Notes: generated by a model not told the origin, from the sequence alone. DNA of 64,000 nucleotides from Paractinoplanes rishiriensis (GCF_016862375.1 NZ_BOMV01000013.1:155732-219731), one strand, 5' to 3'. Positions 9,174-18,598 are shown, counted from the first letter of the stretch. Numbers and translations: made by a program.

Positions 9174-9824
9174 TCATGCCAGTCCCGACTGGAAGGCGAA
9201 GACGACGAGCTGGGCGCGGTCGCGGGCGCCCAGCTTGATCATGGACCGGCTCACGTGGGTGCGGGCCGTGGCGGGGCTGACGAACAGGCGTTCGGCGATC
9301 TCGTGATTGGTCAGGCCCTGGGCCACCAGGGTGACCACCTCCCGTTCGCGGTCGGTGAGCTGGCCGAGGCCCGGAACCGGGGTGACCGGGCGCGGGGCCA
9401 GGCCGGCGAACTCGCGGATCACCGTGCGGGTCACCGACGGGCCCAGTAGCGCGCCGCCGTCGACGACCGTGCGGACGGCCTCGAGCAGGGCGGCCGGCTT
9501 GGTGTCCTTGAGCAGGAAGCCGCTGGCGCCGATGCGCAGGGCGTCGAAGACGTACTCGTCGCGCTCGAAGGTGGTCAGCACGATCACCCGGGTGCCGGAC
9601 AGGCCGGGGTCGGCGACGATGCGGCGGGTCGCCTCGAGACCGTCGATGCCGGGCATCCGGATGTCCATGAGCACGACGTCGGGCCGGGTGCGGCGGGTCT
9701 CCTCGACCGCGGCCAGGCCGTCGGCGGCCTCGGCCACGACCGTGAAGCCCTCCTCGGCCTCGAACAGTGCGCGCAGCCCGAAGCGGACGAGATCCTGGTC
9801 GTCGGCCAGCAGGACGGTGATCAC
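9174..9824 (-). CDS. NarL/FixJ-type response regulator
   Basis: A 216-residue protein: receiver domain with the acidic pocket ADDQ, phospho-acceptor Asp54 (VVLMDIRMPG), conserved Thr (VIVLTTFERDE) and Lys (FLLKDTKP), then a LuxR-type HTH (LTDREREVVTLVAQGLTNHE, ATARTHVSRSMIKL). GTG 9824 overlaps the kinase stop (GTGA), so the two proteins form a cognate pair. Targets are unknown; no promoter with an obvious binding repeat is seen nearby. Confidence 0.93.
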   Translation of the reverse strand: MITVLLADDQDLVRFGLRALFEAEEGFTVVAEAADGLAAVEETRRTRPDVVLMDIRMPGIDGLEATRRIVADPGLSGTRVIVLTTFERDEYVFDALRIGASGFLLKDTKPAALLEAVRTVVDGGALLGPSVTRTVIREFAGLAPRPVTPVPGLGQLTDREREVVTLVAQGLTNHEIAERLFVSPATARTHVSRSMIKLGARDRAQLVVFAFQSGLA

Positions 9825-10915
9825 GATGCCTCCCGGGGGATGGTGGCGGCCACGGTGAAGGTGCCGGCGCCGCCCGGGTCGTGGCGCACGGTCAGCGTGC
9901 CGCCGAGGTGTTCGACCCTGCGGCGCATGCCGGTGATGCCGAGGCCCTCCACGTGGTCGGCATCGAGGGCCTGGTTGCTGACCGTGAGCTCGACGCGGTC
10001 GGACTGGTGGCCGATGGTGATCGCGGCGCGCGGGTGGGCCGAGTGCTTCACCACGTTGGTGAGGGACTCCTGCAACACCCGGTAGGCCACCACGTCGGCG
10101 GCCGCGGGCAACGGGCGTTCCCGGCCCGCGACGGTGAGGTCGACCGTCACGCCGGACGCCCGCACCCGGTCGCACAGCCGCGGCACCCGGGCCAGGCCGG
10201 GCGTCGGTGCCCGATCCTCCGGCGCCTGGTCGGGCGCTATGGCCGCCAGGGTCGCCCGCAGCTCGGCCAGCGCCTCGGCACTGGCCGAGCTGATCGCGGT
10301 GAGTGCGGCGTCGGCCTGCGCAGGCCGGGTGGCGCGCAGGTGCAGCGCGATCTCGGCCTGCATCTGTATCGCGGCGAGCCCGTGCCCCACCACGTCGTGC
10401 ACCTCCTGGGCGAGCCGCAGCCGCTCGGCGTCGACGATGCGGCGCTCGGCCTCGGCGCGTTCCCGGGACTGGGCCTCGGCGACCATCCGCCGGGCCACCC
10501 CCAGCGTGGCCGGCACCACCACCCACGCGGTCGCCGGGATCAGGCTGCCGAACCCCAGCTCGTCGGTGAACGTGTGCGGGACCAGCACGGCCAGGGCGAC
10601 GGCCGACCAGGCCAGGGCCGGGCGCAGCGGCCGCTCGCGGGCCAGCGTGTAGACGCCGGCCGCGAACGCCAGCAGGATCGGGCCGAACGGATAGCCGGCC
10701 AGGAGATAGGCCGAGGTGATCGCGGCGGTGGCCAGCACGGTGACGACCGGCCAGCGGTGCCGCAGGGCGGTCAGGGCGCCGGCCGCGACCACGAACGCGG
10801 CGGCCAGCGCGCCGACTGGCCGGTGCGGCACCGGCATCCGGTCGATCAGGGGCAGCGTGACCAGCCCGACTGCGATGAGCAGAAGGGGGAGGACGGCGCT
10901 GCGGAGTCGGGTCAC
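9821..10915 (-). CDS. NarL-class sensor histidine kinase (HisKA_3)
   Basis: A 364-residue membrane kinase. The N-terminal half holds several hydrophobic segments of about 20 residues (SAVLPLLLIAVGLVTLPLI, LAAAFVVAAGALTAL, and others) with almost no extracytoplasmic domain, suggesting intramembrane sensing. The dimerisation domain carries His173 in LAQEVHDVVGHGL and the ATPase domain has the N-box YRVLQESLTNVVKHS and the G-box GLGITGMRRRVEHLGG. GTG 10915 (VTRLRS) was chosen; ATG 10951 is an alternative with 12 extra residues. It is coupled to the response regulator and divergent from the DUF2269-like gene. Confidence 0.88.
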   Translation of the reverse strand: MTRLRSAVLPLLLIAVGLVTLPLIDRMPVPHRPVGALAAAFVVAAGALTALRHRWPVVTVLATAAITSAYLLAGYPFGPILLAFAAGVYTLARERPLRPALAWSAVALAVLVPHTFTDELGFGSLIPATAWVVVPATLGVARRMVAEAQSRERAEAERRIVDAERLRLAQEVHDVVGHGLAAIQMQAEIALHLRATRPAQADAALTAISSASAEALAELRATLAAIAPDQAPEDRAPTPGLARVPRLCDRVRASGVTVDLTVAGRERPLPAAADVVAYRVLQESLTNVVKHSAHPRAAITIGHQSDRVELTVSNQALDADHVEGLGITGMRRRVEHLGGTLTVRHDPGGAGTFTVAATIPREAS

Positions 10916-11025
10916 GGCCGCAAGGTTGCCGCATCGGCGGGGCGGGCGCATCCGACCGTGGTCGTAGATGAGAAGTAGACCTGGGTCAGACGCGGCGCCG
11001 CCGGAAAGGCGGCAGGCTCGGCGGC

Positions 11026-11556
11026 ATGGCTCTGCACACGCTCCGCCCGGCCACCCGCAAAATGTGGCTCGTCCTGCACATACTGTCCGCCGGCGCCTGG
11101 ATCGGCGTCGACGTGATCGTGGCCGTGCTCGTCGCCGTCGGCCTGGCCGGCGATGAGCGGGCGCGCGGTCTCGCATACCAGGCCCTCGGGTCTTTTGTGG
11201 TCCTGCCGATGCTGACCGCGGGGCTGGTCTGCCTGGTCACCGGCCTGGTTCTGGGGCTGGGCAGCAAGTGGGGCCTGCTGCGCTACTGGTGGGTCGCGGT
11301 CAAGCTCACGCTCAACCTGGTCCTCTGCACGCTCATCCTGGTGGCGCTCAACCCGGGCATGCCCGGGGTGCGCGCGCACGGCGAGGCGGTGTCGGCGGGC
11401 CTGACCAGCTCGCTCGACACCGCCAACCTGATGTTTCCGCCGATCGTGTCGCTCACGACCCTGAGCCTGGCCACCGTGCTGTCGGTGTACAAACCCTGGG
11501 GCCGGATCCGCCGGTTCAGCGCTGCTGCCGCAGCCGCACCTCGATCGCCTCGATGA
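11026..11556 (+). CDS. DUF2269-like integral membrane protein
   Basis: A 176-residue protein with four predicted membrane helices: MWLVLHILSAGAWIGVDVIV, ALGSFVVLPMLTAGLVCLV, YWWVAVKLTLNLVLCTLILV and MFPPIVSLTTLSLATVLSV. The first helix pattern (LHxLSAGAWxG) is typical of DUF2269 and related CopD-like families. Its function is unknown. The last 41 nt overlap the 3' end of the convergent carboxylase gene, so the tail AAAAAPRSPR is encoded opposite the carboxylase C-terminus. Confidence 0.8.
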   Translation: MALHTLRPATRKMWLVLHILSAGAWIGVDVIVAVLVAVGLAGDERARGLAYQALGSFVVLPMLTAGLVCLVTGLVLGLGSKWGLLRYWWVAVKLTLNLVLCTLILVALNPGMPGVRAHGEAVSAGLTSSLDTANLMFPPIVSLTTLSLATVLSVYKPWGRIRRFSAAAAAAPRSPR

Positions 11557-14500
11557 TGCGCGGGCGCAACTGGGCGGCCCGGATCACGGCGTCCACCGAA
11601 CCCACCTCGACCGCACGCTGGATGCTGTGCACCCGGTCGAACTCGGCCGCCACCTCGCCCAGCTTCTCGGTGCGCACCGACGCGCGCAGTTCGTCGAGCT
11701 CGGCGGCCAGCGAGCCGCGTTCGGCGGCGGTCGCGGCGCCCACCCGGGCCTCCAGCTCCCGCACCCGGGGGTCGGCCGCGGTACGCGCGTTGACGTCACC
11801 GGTGAAGACCACCGCCGCGGCCGGCGCACCGCCGAGCACCGAGGCGAACGAGCCCTCCAGCGCCAGCACGGTCATGTTCGGGTTGAGCGCCTTGGAAAAG
11901 ACGACGAAGGCACCGCCGTGGTAGCGCGAGATCACACAGAACACGATCGGGCCGCGGAAGTTGACGACCGCCCGGCCGATCTCCGCGCCGTACTCCAGCT
12001 GCAGTTTGCGCATGGACTCCGGCGAGCCGTCGAATCCGGAGAGGTTCGCCAGGACGACCAGCGGCCGGTTGCCGCTGGCCGTGTTGATCGCGCGGGCCGC
12101 CTTCTTGGACGAGCGGGGAAACAACGTGCCGGCGGTGTAGGTGTCGGGGCCGTCGGTGGGCGGAAAGCCGCGCCGCGGCACCGAGCGCGACTCGATGCCG
12201 AGCAGGCACACCGGGATGCCGCCCAGATGCACGTCCTGCACCACGGCGGTCTCGGCGTCGGCCATGCCGGCCCAGCGTTCCAGCGACGGGTGGTCCTGGT
12301 CGGCGAGGGCCCGCATCACGCTGCGGATGTCGAACGGCTTCTTGCGGTCCGGGTTCGTCGCCGCCGAGAAGATCTCGCCGACCGTGGTGAAGTCGGAGCC
12401 GGCCCCGGCGTGCGGGAAGTCGGTGATGTCCCGGTCGACCGGGTCGGTGGTGGTGGCCCGCCGCGGCGCGGTCTCGCCCGGCGCCACATAGGTGTGGTCG
12501 TAGTGGGTCATCAGGATGTCGCGCGCGGCGGCCAGGTTGGGCGCCCAGTACTGGGCCTGCCCGTTCGGCCCCATCACCCGGTCATACCCGCCGATGCCGA
12601 AGTTGTCCTCGGCCGAGACGCCGCCGGAGAAGTCGAGCGACTGCTTGCCGGTCAGCACCATGGCCGAATCCGGCGTCATCACCAGGATGCCCTTGGTGTG
12701 CATGAGCATCGTGGCCTCGGCGTTCCAGTACGGCTGGGCGCCCACGTTGATGCCCGCGACCAGGATGTTGATCTCGCCGCCGTCCTGGGTGAACTCGACG
12801 ATCCGGCGCAGCGCCGCGGCCACCCAGTCCATGTTCTCGGTGCCGGACTCCATCGAGATCCGGGCGCCGGCCGACAGCGCGTACCACTCCAGCGGCACCT
12901 GGAGGCGCTCGGCCAGGTCGAGCGCGGCGACCACCCGGCGGCACTCCGGCTCGGACAGGGCGCCCAGCGACTTGGTCGGGTCGCCGAGCAGCACCACCCG
13001 GCGCAGGCCCTGCGGGTGCCGCGCGGTCGGCGTGCTGATCACGCCCGCCACCAGCGCGGCGGTATTGCGCCCCTTGGGCCGGTCGACCGGGACCAGCACG
13101 TGGTTGTCGTCCAGGTCGTACTCGGCGAAATCGCCGAGCATCCCGGTCAGCTCGTACGGGTAGACCGTGTTGCGGCTGCTGGCGCGCAGCACCTTCTGCC
13201 GGTAGCCGTCGAGCGGCTCGACCGGGTCGGTGGACGGCGCGCCGATGGTCAGCTCGGTGCCGCCGGTGGTGTCGAACGAGATGCGCACCGCGATCTTGGT
13301 GAGCGCGCCGGTGGCGGCGTCCCGCTGCCGGGCGATGAACAGGATCTCCTCGAGCCCGGCGCCCGCGGTGGTCGGCGCCATCCGGCGGGCGATCATCTCC
13401 ATCTCGCTGCGGGTGATGGCGACCGCCGGCCACACGTAGATCACGATGCGGTTGGTGTTGAACCGCTTGTCGGACGGCCGCCGCGACTGGGCCCGGCGGA
13501 TCGAGTCGAGGCAGGTGGCCACCGTGTACTCAGCCGTGGGCAGGGCGACCAGCCGGCCGTCGTGCTCGCGCAGTTCGGACAGGTCCCGCACCTGGGCGAA
13601 GGCGACCAGCCGGTCGTCCGACGGGTTCTGCCGGGCCACGCACTGGAAGAGGTAGACCTCCTCGTCCGCGGACGGCAGCCGGGTGAGGTCGAACTTGTGC
13701 AGCCGCTCCAGTTGCATCCGCTGCGCGATCCGCGGGTGCAGGCCGCGGATCAGCCGCTCCTCGGTCATCCCGGTGGTCGACGGGCGGAACGTGAAGTGGT
13801 GGTGCATCACCGCGCCGCTGTGGCCCGCCACGGTCAGGGTGAGCCGGCGGACCTGGTGCGGCAGCCGGTGCGCGTCGACGACGGCGTGCAGGGCCGCGGC
13901 CATCTCGACCGGGTCGGCGGGCTGCTGCGTCCACGCGAGATAGATGTCGGAGTCGATGACCGAGTCGCCGGTGGCCAGCTCGGCGAGCCCGGCCAGCGCG
14001 CTGCCGACCGCCTCGAAGCCGACCGCGGCCGAGACCACCCGCGAGCCCGGCCGGTCGGCGACCACGAAGGTGTGGCCCGCGGCCTTCGCGCTGTGCACGC
14101 CGGCCATGCCCTTGTTGCCGTAGTAGCGCCGGGTGAGCACCTCGAGCATCACCGAGTTGTCCAGGCCGGGGCGGCCCAGGCGGCGGCCCAGCAGCCGGAC
14201 CAGCGGCTCGGTGCTGCGCACCATGTAGGCGATCCGGTCGGCGCGGTCCGGCGCGTCCGGGTTGGTGTCCAGGTGCTTCAGGTGCTTGCGGATCTCGGTG
14301 TAGACCAGGGCCCGGTTGCGGCGCAGCAGCGGCTGGCCGAACCAGGCGAACACCACGCCGCGGGCCAGGTCGGCCAGCGCCGGGAACCGGACCTGGGTGG
14401 CGGCGACCAGGCGTTCCAGGGCGAGACCGGCGGGTTCGCGCAGCGTCTCGTCCGGCGGCGGCTCGGGCAGCCACGCGCGCAGCAGGGCGGCGATCACCGC

Positions 14501-16984
14501 GGCGTCGGCGGCGGACCGCTGCTGGGCCAGGAAGATCCGGAACACCGCTGCCTCGAGCGCGGGGGTGCGCTCCAGGTCGGTGATGCCGTAGTGGCCGAGC
14601 GCCTTCGTGAGCCGCGCCTGGAACGTGTCGGGCAGGCCGGCCCGTTCCGCATCAAGGCTTTGGAGGTACGTGTGGAAGTACTCCCGCGGGCTGTGCACGT
14701 GGGTGTCGCCCCGGCCGTCCTCGCCGGCCGGGCGGTTGCGGCTCAGCTCGGTCAGGTCGGCGAACACGTCCAGCAGTTCCACCTCGCCGGCCAGCGGGCG
14801 GTGGCCCTCCTCGGCGGCGGCGCGGCGGGCGGTCAGGTAACCGTCCAGGGTGCGGCGGTTGTCGTGCGGGTCGACGTCGAAGCCGAGCAGCAGGCTGCGC
14901 AGGTCTTCCTGGCCGCGGGCGGCGCGCTGACGGGCCGGCAGGTCGGCCGGGGCGGCCGGCAGGTCGATCTCCACCCCGTCGGCGCCGGCCTGGTCCTCGG
15001 CCTCGGCGTCGGCCAGCGGTTCGAGCCGCAGCAGCGGCGCGCCCGCGTCGACCTTGCTGCCGACCGTGACGTGGCACTCCTTGAGGCGCGCCTTCACCGG
15101 CGCGCGCAGTACGGCCTCCATCTTCATGGCCTCCAGGACGAGCACGGGCGCGCCCGCCTCGACCTCGGCGCCGACCGCCAGCGGGGTGGCGACCACCAGC
15201 GCGGGCATCGGGGCGCGCAGCACCCCGCCCTCGTCGCGGCCCACCCGGTGGGTGACGCCGTCGACCTCGACCAGGTGGACCGCGCCGTGCGTGCCGGTGG
15301 CCAGCCGGTGCCGGGTGCCGTTCACCACGATCCGGCCGGCGTGCCGGTCGAACCGCTCCAACTCGACGTCGGCGGTGCGCACCTCGGTGCCGGCCTCGAC
15401 GCCCACCCGGAACCGGTGCGCGCCCACCCGGGCGACCCGCACGCGGTAGCCGGCGCCGCGCAGCTTGAGGTCGAGCGGCCGGCCGCTGTCGTGGCGCACC
15501 TGCGGGCGGCCGCCGAAGGCGGTGGACAGCAGCCGCTGCTGCTCACCGCGTTCCTCCTCCTCGTACGCCTCGATCGCGGCGGCGGCCAGCGCCACCGCGG
15601 AGTGCCGGTGCGAAATCAGCCGGCCGTCGCCGCGCACCCGGTCGATCCAGCCGGTGTCGGCGCTGCCGTCGATCACCTCGGGCTGGTCGAGGAGGTCGAG
15701 CACGAAGCTCTTGTTGGTCGCGCCGCCTTCGATGATCACGGTGGTCTCGGCCATGGCCCGGCGCAGCCGGCCCAGCGCCTCGTCGCGGTCGTGCCCGTAC
15801 GCGATGACCTTGGCGATCATCGAGTCGAAGTCACCCGGGATGGTGTCGCCGACGCTCACGCCGGTGTCCACCCGGATGCCCGGACCGGCCGGCAGGTCCA
15901 TCCGGGCGATCCGGCCCGGCGCCGGGGCGAAGTCGCGGTCCGGGTCCTCGGCGTTGAGCCGGGCCTCGATGGCGTGCCCGCGCTCGGCCGGCGGCGTGCC
16001 CTCCAGCCGGCCGCCGGACGCCACGTGCAGCTGGGCCTTCACCAGGTCGAAACCGGTGGTCGACTCGGTGATCGGGTGCTCCACCTGGAGCCGCGTGTTG
16101 ACCTCGAGGAAGGCGAGCAGGTCGTCGCCGGGGTGGTAGAGGAACTCGACGGTGGCGGCGCCCCGGTAGCCCACCGCGACGGCCAGCCGCTCGGCAGACG
16201 CCTTGAGTTCGGCGACCCGCTCGGCCGGCAGCACCGGCGACGCCGACTCCTCGATCACCTTCTGATTGCGGCGCTGCACCGAGCAGTCGCGCACGCCCAG
16301 CGCCCACGCGGTGCCCTGGCCGTCGGCGATCACCTGGACCTCGACGTGCCGCGCGCCGGTGACCAGGCGCTCCAGGAAGACCACGCCGCTGCCGAAGGCC
16401 CGGGCGGCCTCCTGGCTGGTGCGCTCGTACGCGTCGGCGAGCTGGTCGCCGTCGCGGACCACCCGGATGCCGCGCCCGCCGCCGCCCGCGGTGGCCTTGA
16501 GCATCAGCGGGTAACCGATCCGCTCGGCCGCCACCAGCGCCTCGTCGAGGGTCTCGACCGGGCCCCGGCTCCACGGCGCCACCGGGACGCCGACCTCCTC
16601 GGCGATCAGCTTCGCGCCGATCTTGTCGCCGAGTTGGCGCATCGCCTCGGCGTCGGGGCCGATGAACGTCACGCCGACCCGCTCGCACAACTCGGCGAAC
16701 GCCGGGTCCTCGGCCACGAAGCCCCAGCCGACCCAGGCGGCGTCGGCACCGGTCTCGACCAGCGCGTGCTCGAGGAGCTTGAGGTTGAGGTACGGGCGGG
16801 CGGCGGCCGGCCCCAGGTCGTAACCGCGGTCGGCGTTGCGCACGAACGTCGAGGCTCGGTCGACGTCGGTATAGAGCGCGACGGTCTCGATCGGCCGTCC
16901 GGTCTCGGCGGCCAATTCCCGGACGGCATGGATGAGCCTCATCGCGGCCTCACCGCGGTTGACGATCGCAATACGGCTGAACAC
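11516..16984 (-). CDS. Fused biotin carboxylase / BCCP / carboxyltransferase (acyl-CoA carboxylase)
   Basis: A single 1,822-residue polypeptide carries a whole acyl-CoA carboxylase. Order: biotin carboxylase (about 1-450; RIAIVNRGEAAMR, ATP-grasp loop KATAGGGGRGIRVV, EVNTRLQVEHPITE), biotinyl domain with the acceptor Lys621 in EAMKMEA, a helical central region resembling the eukaryotic ACC central domain (about 690-1250), and a carboxyltransferase (about 1300-1822; SGARISMESGTENMDW, GINVGAQPYWNAEA, FNxGSP-type glycine-rich turns). The likely product is malonyl-CoA or methylmalonyl-CoA; the acyl preference cannot be read here. GTG 16984 lies 12 nt after the stop of a 38-codon ORF, so it may share its transcript with the subtilase gene. 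Confidence 0.9.
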   Translation of the reverse strand: MFSRIAIVNRGEAAMRLIHAVRELAAETGRPIETVALYTDVDRASTFVRNADRGYDLGPAAARPYLNLKLLEHALVETGADAAWVGWGFVAEDPAFAELCERVGVTFIGPDAEAMRQLGDKIGAKLIAEEVGVPVAPWSRGPVETLDEALVAAERIGYPLMLKATAGGGGRGIRVVRDGDQLADAYERTSQEAARAFGSGVVFLERLVTGARHVEVQVIADGQGTAWALGVRDCSVQRRNQKVIEESASPVLPAERVAELKASAERLAVAVGYRGAATVEFLYHPGDDLLAFLEVNTRLQVEHPITESTTGFDLVKAQLHVASGGRLEGTPPAERGHAIEARLNAEDPDRDFAPAPGRIARMDLPAGPGIRVDTGVSVGDTIPGDFDSMIAKVIAYGHDRDEALGRLRRAMAETTVIIEGGATNKSFVLDLLDQPEVIDGSADTGWIDRVRGDGRLISHRHSAVALAAAAIEAYEEEERGEQQRLLSTAFGGRPQVRHDSGRPLDLKLRGAGYRVRVARVGAHRFRVGVEAGTEVRTADVELERFDRHAGRIVVNGTRHRLATGTHGAVHLVEVDGVTHRVGRDEGGVLRAPMPALVVATPLAVGAEVEAGAPVLVLEAMKMEAVLRAPVKARLKECHVTVGSKVDAGAPLLRLEPLADAEAEDQAGADGVEIDLPAAPADLPARQRAARGQEDLRSLLLGFDVDPHDNRRTLDGYLTARRAAAEEGHRPLAGEVELLDVFADLTELSRNRPAGEDGRGDTHVHSPREYFHTYLQSLDAERAGLPDTFQARLTKALGHYGITDLERTPALEAAVFRIFLAQQRSAADAAVIAALLRAWLPEPPPDETLREPAGLALERLVAATQVRFPALADLARGVVFAWFGQPLLRRNRALVYTEIRKHLKHLDTNPDAPDRADRIAYMVRSTEPLVRLLGRRLGRPGLDNSVMLEVLTRRYYGNKGMAGVHSAKAAGHTFVVADRPGSRVVSAAVGFEAVGSALAGLAELATGDSVIDSDIYLAWTQQPADPVEMAAALHAVVDAHRLPHQVRRLTLTVAGHSGAVMHHHFTFRPSTTGMTEERLIRGLHPRIAQRMQLERLHKFDLTRLPSADEEVYLFQCVARQNPSDDRLVAFAQVRDLSELREHDGRLVALPTAEYTVATCLDSIRRAQSRRPSDKRFNTNRIVIYVWPAVAITRSEMEMIARRMAPTTAGAGLEEILFIARQRDAATGALTKIAVRISFDTTGGTELTIGAPSTDPVEPLDGYRQKVLRASSRNTVYPYELTGMLGDFAEYDLDDNHVLVPVDRPKGRNTAALVAGVISTPTARHPQGLRRVVLLGDPTKSLGALSEPECRRVVAALDLAERLQVPLEWYALSAGARISMESGTENMDWVAAALRRIVEFTQDGGEINILVAGINVGAQPYWNAEATMLMHTKGILVMTPDSAMVLTGKQSLDFSGGVSAEDNFGIGGYDRVMGPNGQAQYWAPNLAAARDILMTHYDHTYVAPGETAPRRATTTDPVDRDITDFPHAGAGSDFTTVGEIFSAATNPDRKKPFDIRSVMRALADQDHPSLERWAGMADAETAVVQDVHLGGIPVCLLGIESRSVPRRGFPPTDGPDTYTAGTLFPRSSKKAARAINTASGNRPLVVLANLSGFDGSPESMRKLQLEYGAEIGRAVVNFRGPIVFCVISRYHGGAFVVFSKALNPNMTVLALEGSFASVLGGAPAAAVVFTGDVNARTAADPRVRELEARVGAATAAERGSLAAELDELRASVRTEKLGEVAAEFDRVHSIQRAVEVGSVDAVIRAAQLRPRIIEAIEVRLRQQR

Positions 16985-16996
16985 CCGATCGAGCCC

Positions 16997-17113
16997 CTAC
17001 CTCAGAAGAAGATTCCTTGATGCGGAGCCTACCGAGGTCGGCGAGCGGCTGGTCAGCGGCTCCACGACAGCAGGTTCGCAGTCGAGATCACGCATTGCGG
17101 CCAGGTCAGTCAT
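16997..17113 (-). CDS. Small 38-aa protein coupled to the subtilase gene
   Basis: The ATG at 17113 overlaps the subtilase stop by 4 nt (ATGA), and the frame runs 38 codons to TAG at 16999-16997, 12 nt before the carboxylase GTG. The product begins MTDLAAMRDLDCEPAVV and contains a single Cys and a C-terminal LLLR. Coupling at an ATGA junction in a 125-bp gap is more than random spacing would suggest, but no family is recognised. It could be a peptide substrate or pheromone-like product of the adjacent protease, or a chance frame. Confidence 0.45.
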   Translation of the reverse strand: MTDLAAMRDLDCEPAVVEPLTSRSPTSVGSASRNLLLR

Positions 17114-18555
17114 CGCCGCCTCCGCGGGGGTGGCAGCAGGATGGCGCCGACACCGCGCCGCGCCCGCCGCCGGGCCCGCTTGAGCAGCGCCCGGGCGGCG
17201 GTCCGGCCGTTCTCGCCGGTGCGCGACATGCGGGCCGCGATCAGCCCGGCCACCACCGGCGCCGCGAACGAGGTGCCGCTCCACCGGGCCAGGCCGCGGA
17301 ACACCTCGGTGGCGCCCCGGAACGGTGGCTCGTCATAGGTGTACCGGCCCGCCGGGAAGGCGTTGACCAGCCGCTCGCCCGGTGCGAACGCGTCCACCCA
17401 GCCACCGAAGTTGCTGAACGTGGCGCGGCCGCGCAGATCGGCAGCCAGTGCGCCCACACCCACCGCCCAGGGTGCGGCCGCGGGCCAGAACGGCCGGCGC
17501 CCGCCGTCGTTGCCGGCCGCCGCGACCAGCACGACGCCCTTGCACCGTCGCAGCACCTCGTCGTTGAAGGCGTTCAGCACCATCGGCCCGCCGGCCTGGT
17601 CGGCATAGGTGCCCGCGGACAGGTTGATGACGTCCGGCGAGTCCAGGAACAGGTACTTCTCCAGGGACTTGGCCAGTTCGCTCTCCCAGGCGGTGCCGGG
17701 CGGGTGCTGGTGTCCCGGCACCGGCGCCGGGATGCCGGCCCGGACGATCACCTCGGCCGCGGGTGCGATCGCCCGGATCACGCCGGCGATGAAGGTCCCG
17801 TGCCCGGCGTAGCGCTGGATGGTCCGGTCGCCGGCCGGGTTGCCGAGGATGATGCCGGGGTCGGGGTCGCCGATGATCTGGCCCATCCACGGCAGGCCGG
17901 TGGCGGCCGCGTCGAGTCCGGTGTCGACGACCAGGACCCGGATGCCGCGGCCGGCCTCGCGGTCGCGCGATATCGGCGGCTCGGGCCGTTTGCGGCAGGG
18001 CACCGGCCGCGGTTCGTCGGCCGGGCAGACGGTGCCGTGGTTGTGCGCGGCGTGGACGAGCAGTTCCGGCCCGGAGACGGCGGCCGACCGGCGCGGATCG
18101 TCACCGTCGCCGGTGAAGCCCTCGCGGATCACGCGCAGCGCCTGGAAGACCGAAACCTGGCCGGCGAGCCGGATCCATTCCATGCCGTACGCGACATCGT
18201 GATCCTGCGGCAGCGCGGCCGGAGCCTCCTCCGCCCGGCCTGGCTCCGGCCGGTCGGGTGCTGGCTGGTCGGGTGCCGGCTGGTCGGGTGCCGGCTGGTC
18301 GGGTGCCTGGGCCTCGGGAACCGGCCGCCGGTCCGGCACCATTCCGGCGCGGGCGAGCAGCCTCCGCGCCCGGCGCGCGTGGTCGCGGCGCACCAGCACG
18401 AAGTGTTTCCGGACGAAGTAGTGGATTCCGACCTCCGGCCAGTTCTCCGGGCCGGGCTCCACATAGTCGCCGTATTCCGCGAGCAGAAGGCCGACCTGCG
18501 CCTCGGCGGGAGTGGTGGCGGTCTCCGGAACCGGCAACGGCTGATTCGGCTGCAT
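17110..18555 (-). CDS. Intracellular S8 family serine peptidase (subtilase)
   Basis: The protein has 481 residues and no signal peptide or membrane helix, so it should stay in the cytoplasm. An N-terminal ~100-residue region (about residues 20-80; VGIHYFVRKHFVLVRRDHARR) is joined by a PDQPA tandem-repeat linker to a subtilase domain with triad Asp211 (VVDTG), His252 (GHGT) and Ser429 (GTSFAAP); the oxyanion Asn lies in VAAAGNDGG. The tail is Arg-rich (KRARRRARRG). It faces a CHAT protease gene across 43 bp, and an ECF sigma gene lies beyond. Inferred role: a protease arm of a regulatory or defence module. Confidence 0.88.
   Translation of the reverse strand: MQPNQPLPVPETATTPAEAQVGLLLAEYGDYVEPGPENWPEVGIHYFVRKHFVLVRRDHARRARRLLARAGMVPDRRPVPEAQAPDQPAPDQPAPDQPAPDRPEPGRAEEAPAALPQDHDVAYGMEWIRLAGQVSVFQALRVIREGFTGDGDDPRRSAAVSGPELLVHAAHNHGTVCPADEPRPVPCRKRPEPPISRDREAGRGIRVLVVDTGLDAAATGLPWMGQIIGDPDPGIILGNPAGDRTIQRYAGHGTFIAGVIRAIAPAAEVIVRAGIPAPVPGHQHPPGTAWESELAKSLEKYLFLDSPDVINLSAGTYADQAGGPMVLNAFNDEVLRRCKGVVLVAAAGNDGGRRPFWPAAAPWAVGVGALAADLRGRATFSNFGGWVDAFAPGERLVNAFPAGRYTYDEPPFRGATEVFRGLARWSGTSFAAPVVAGLIAARMSRTGENGRTAARALLKRARRRARRGVGAILLPPPRRRR
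18252..18311. repeat. 15-bp tandem repeat in the subtilase linker
   Basis: Four copies of a 15-bp unit (GGTCGGGTGCYGGCT; the last is diverged) encode (P)APDQ repeats in the linker between the N-terminal region and the catalytic domain of the subtilase. The copies are nearly identical, so copy number could vary between strains and change linker length. Confidence 0.8.
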
Positions 18556-18586
18556 GTGACAACTCCTCGGTAGGGGTCGGGATACC

Positions 18587-18592
18587 TAGACT
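18587..18592 (+). promoter_or_regulatory. -10 element of the CHAT gene (leaderless)
   Basis: TAGACT ends 6 nt before GTG 18599, the spacing expected for a transcript starting at the GTG. No Shine-Dalgarno precedes the GTG. It shares the 43-bp divergent gap with the subtilase gene, whose ATG has a good GAGGAG site. Confidence 0.5.
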
Positions 18593-18598
18593 TGGGGC

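Noticed and set aside
11627..17020. A ~1,800-codon forward frame opposite the fused carboxylase
   Set aside because: The carboxylase on the other strand has catalytic motifs throughout; the antisense protein is compositionally artefactual.
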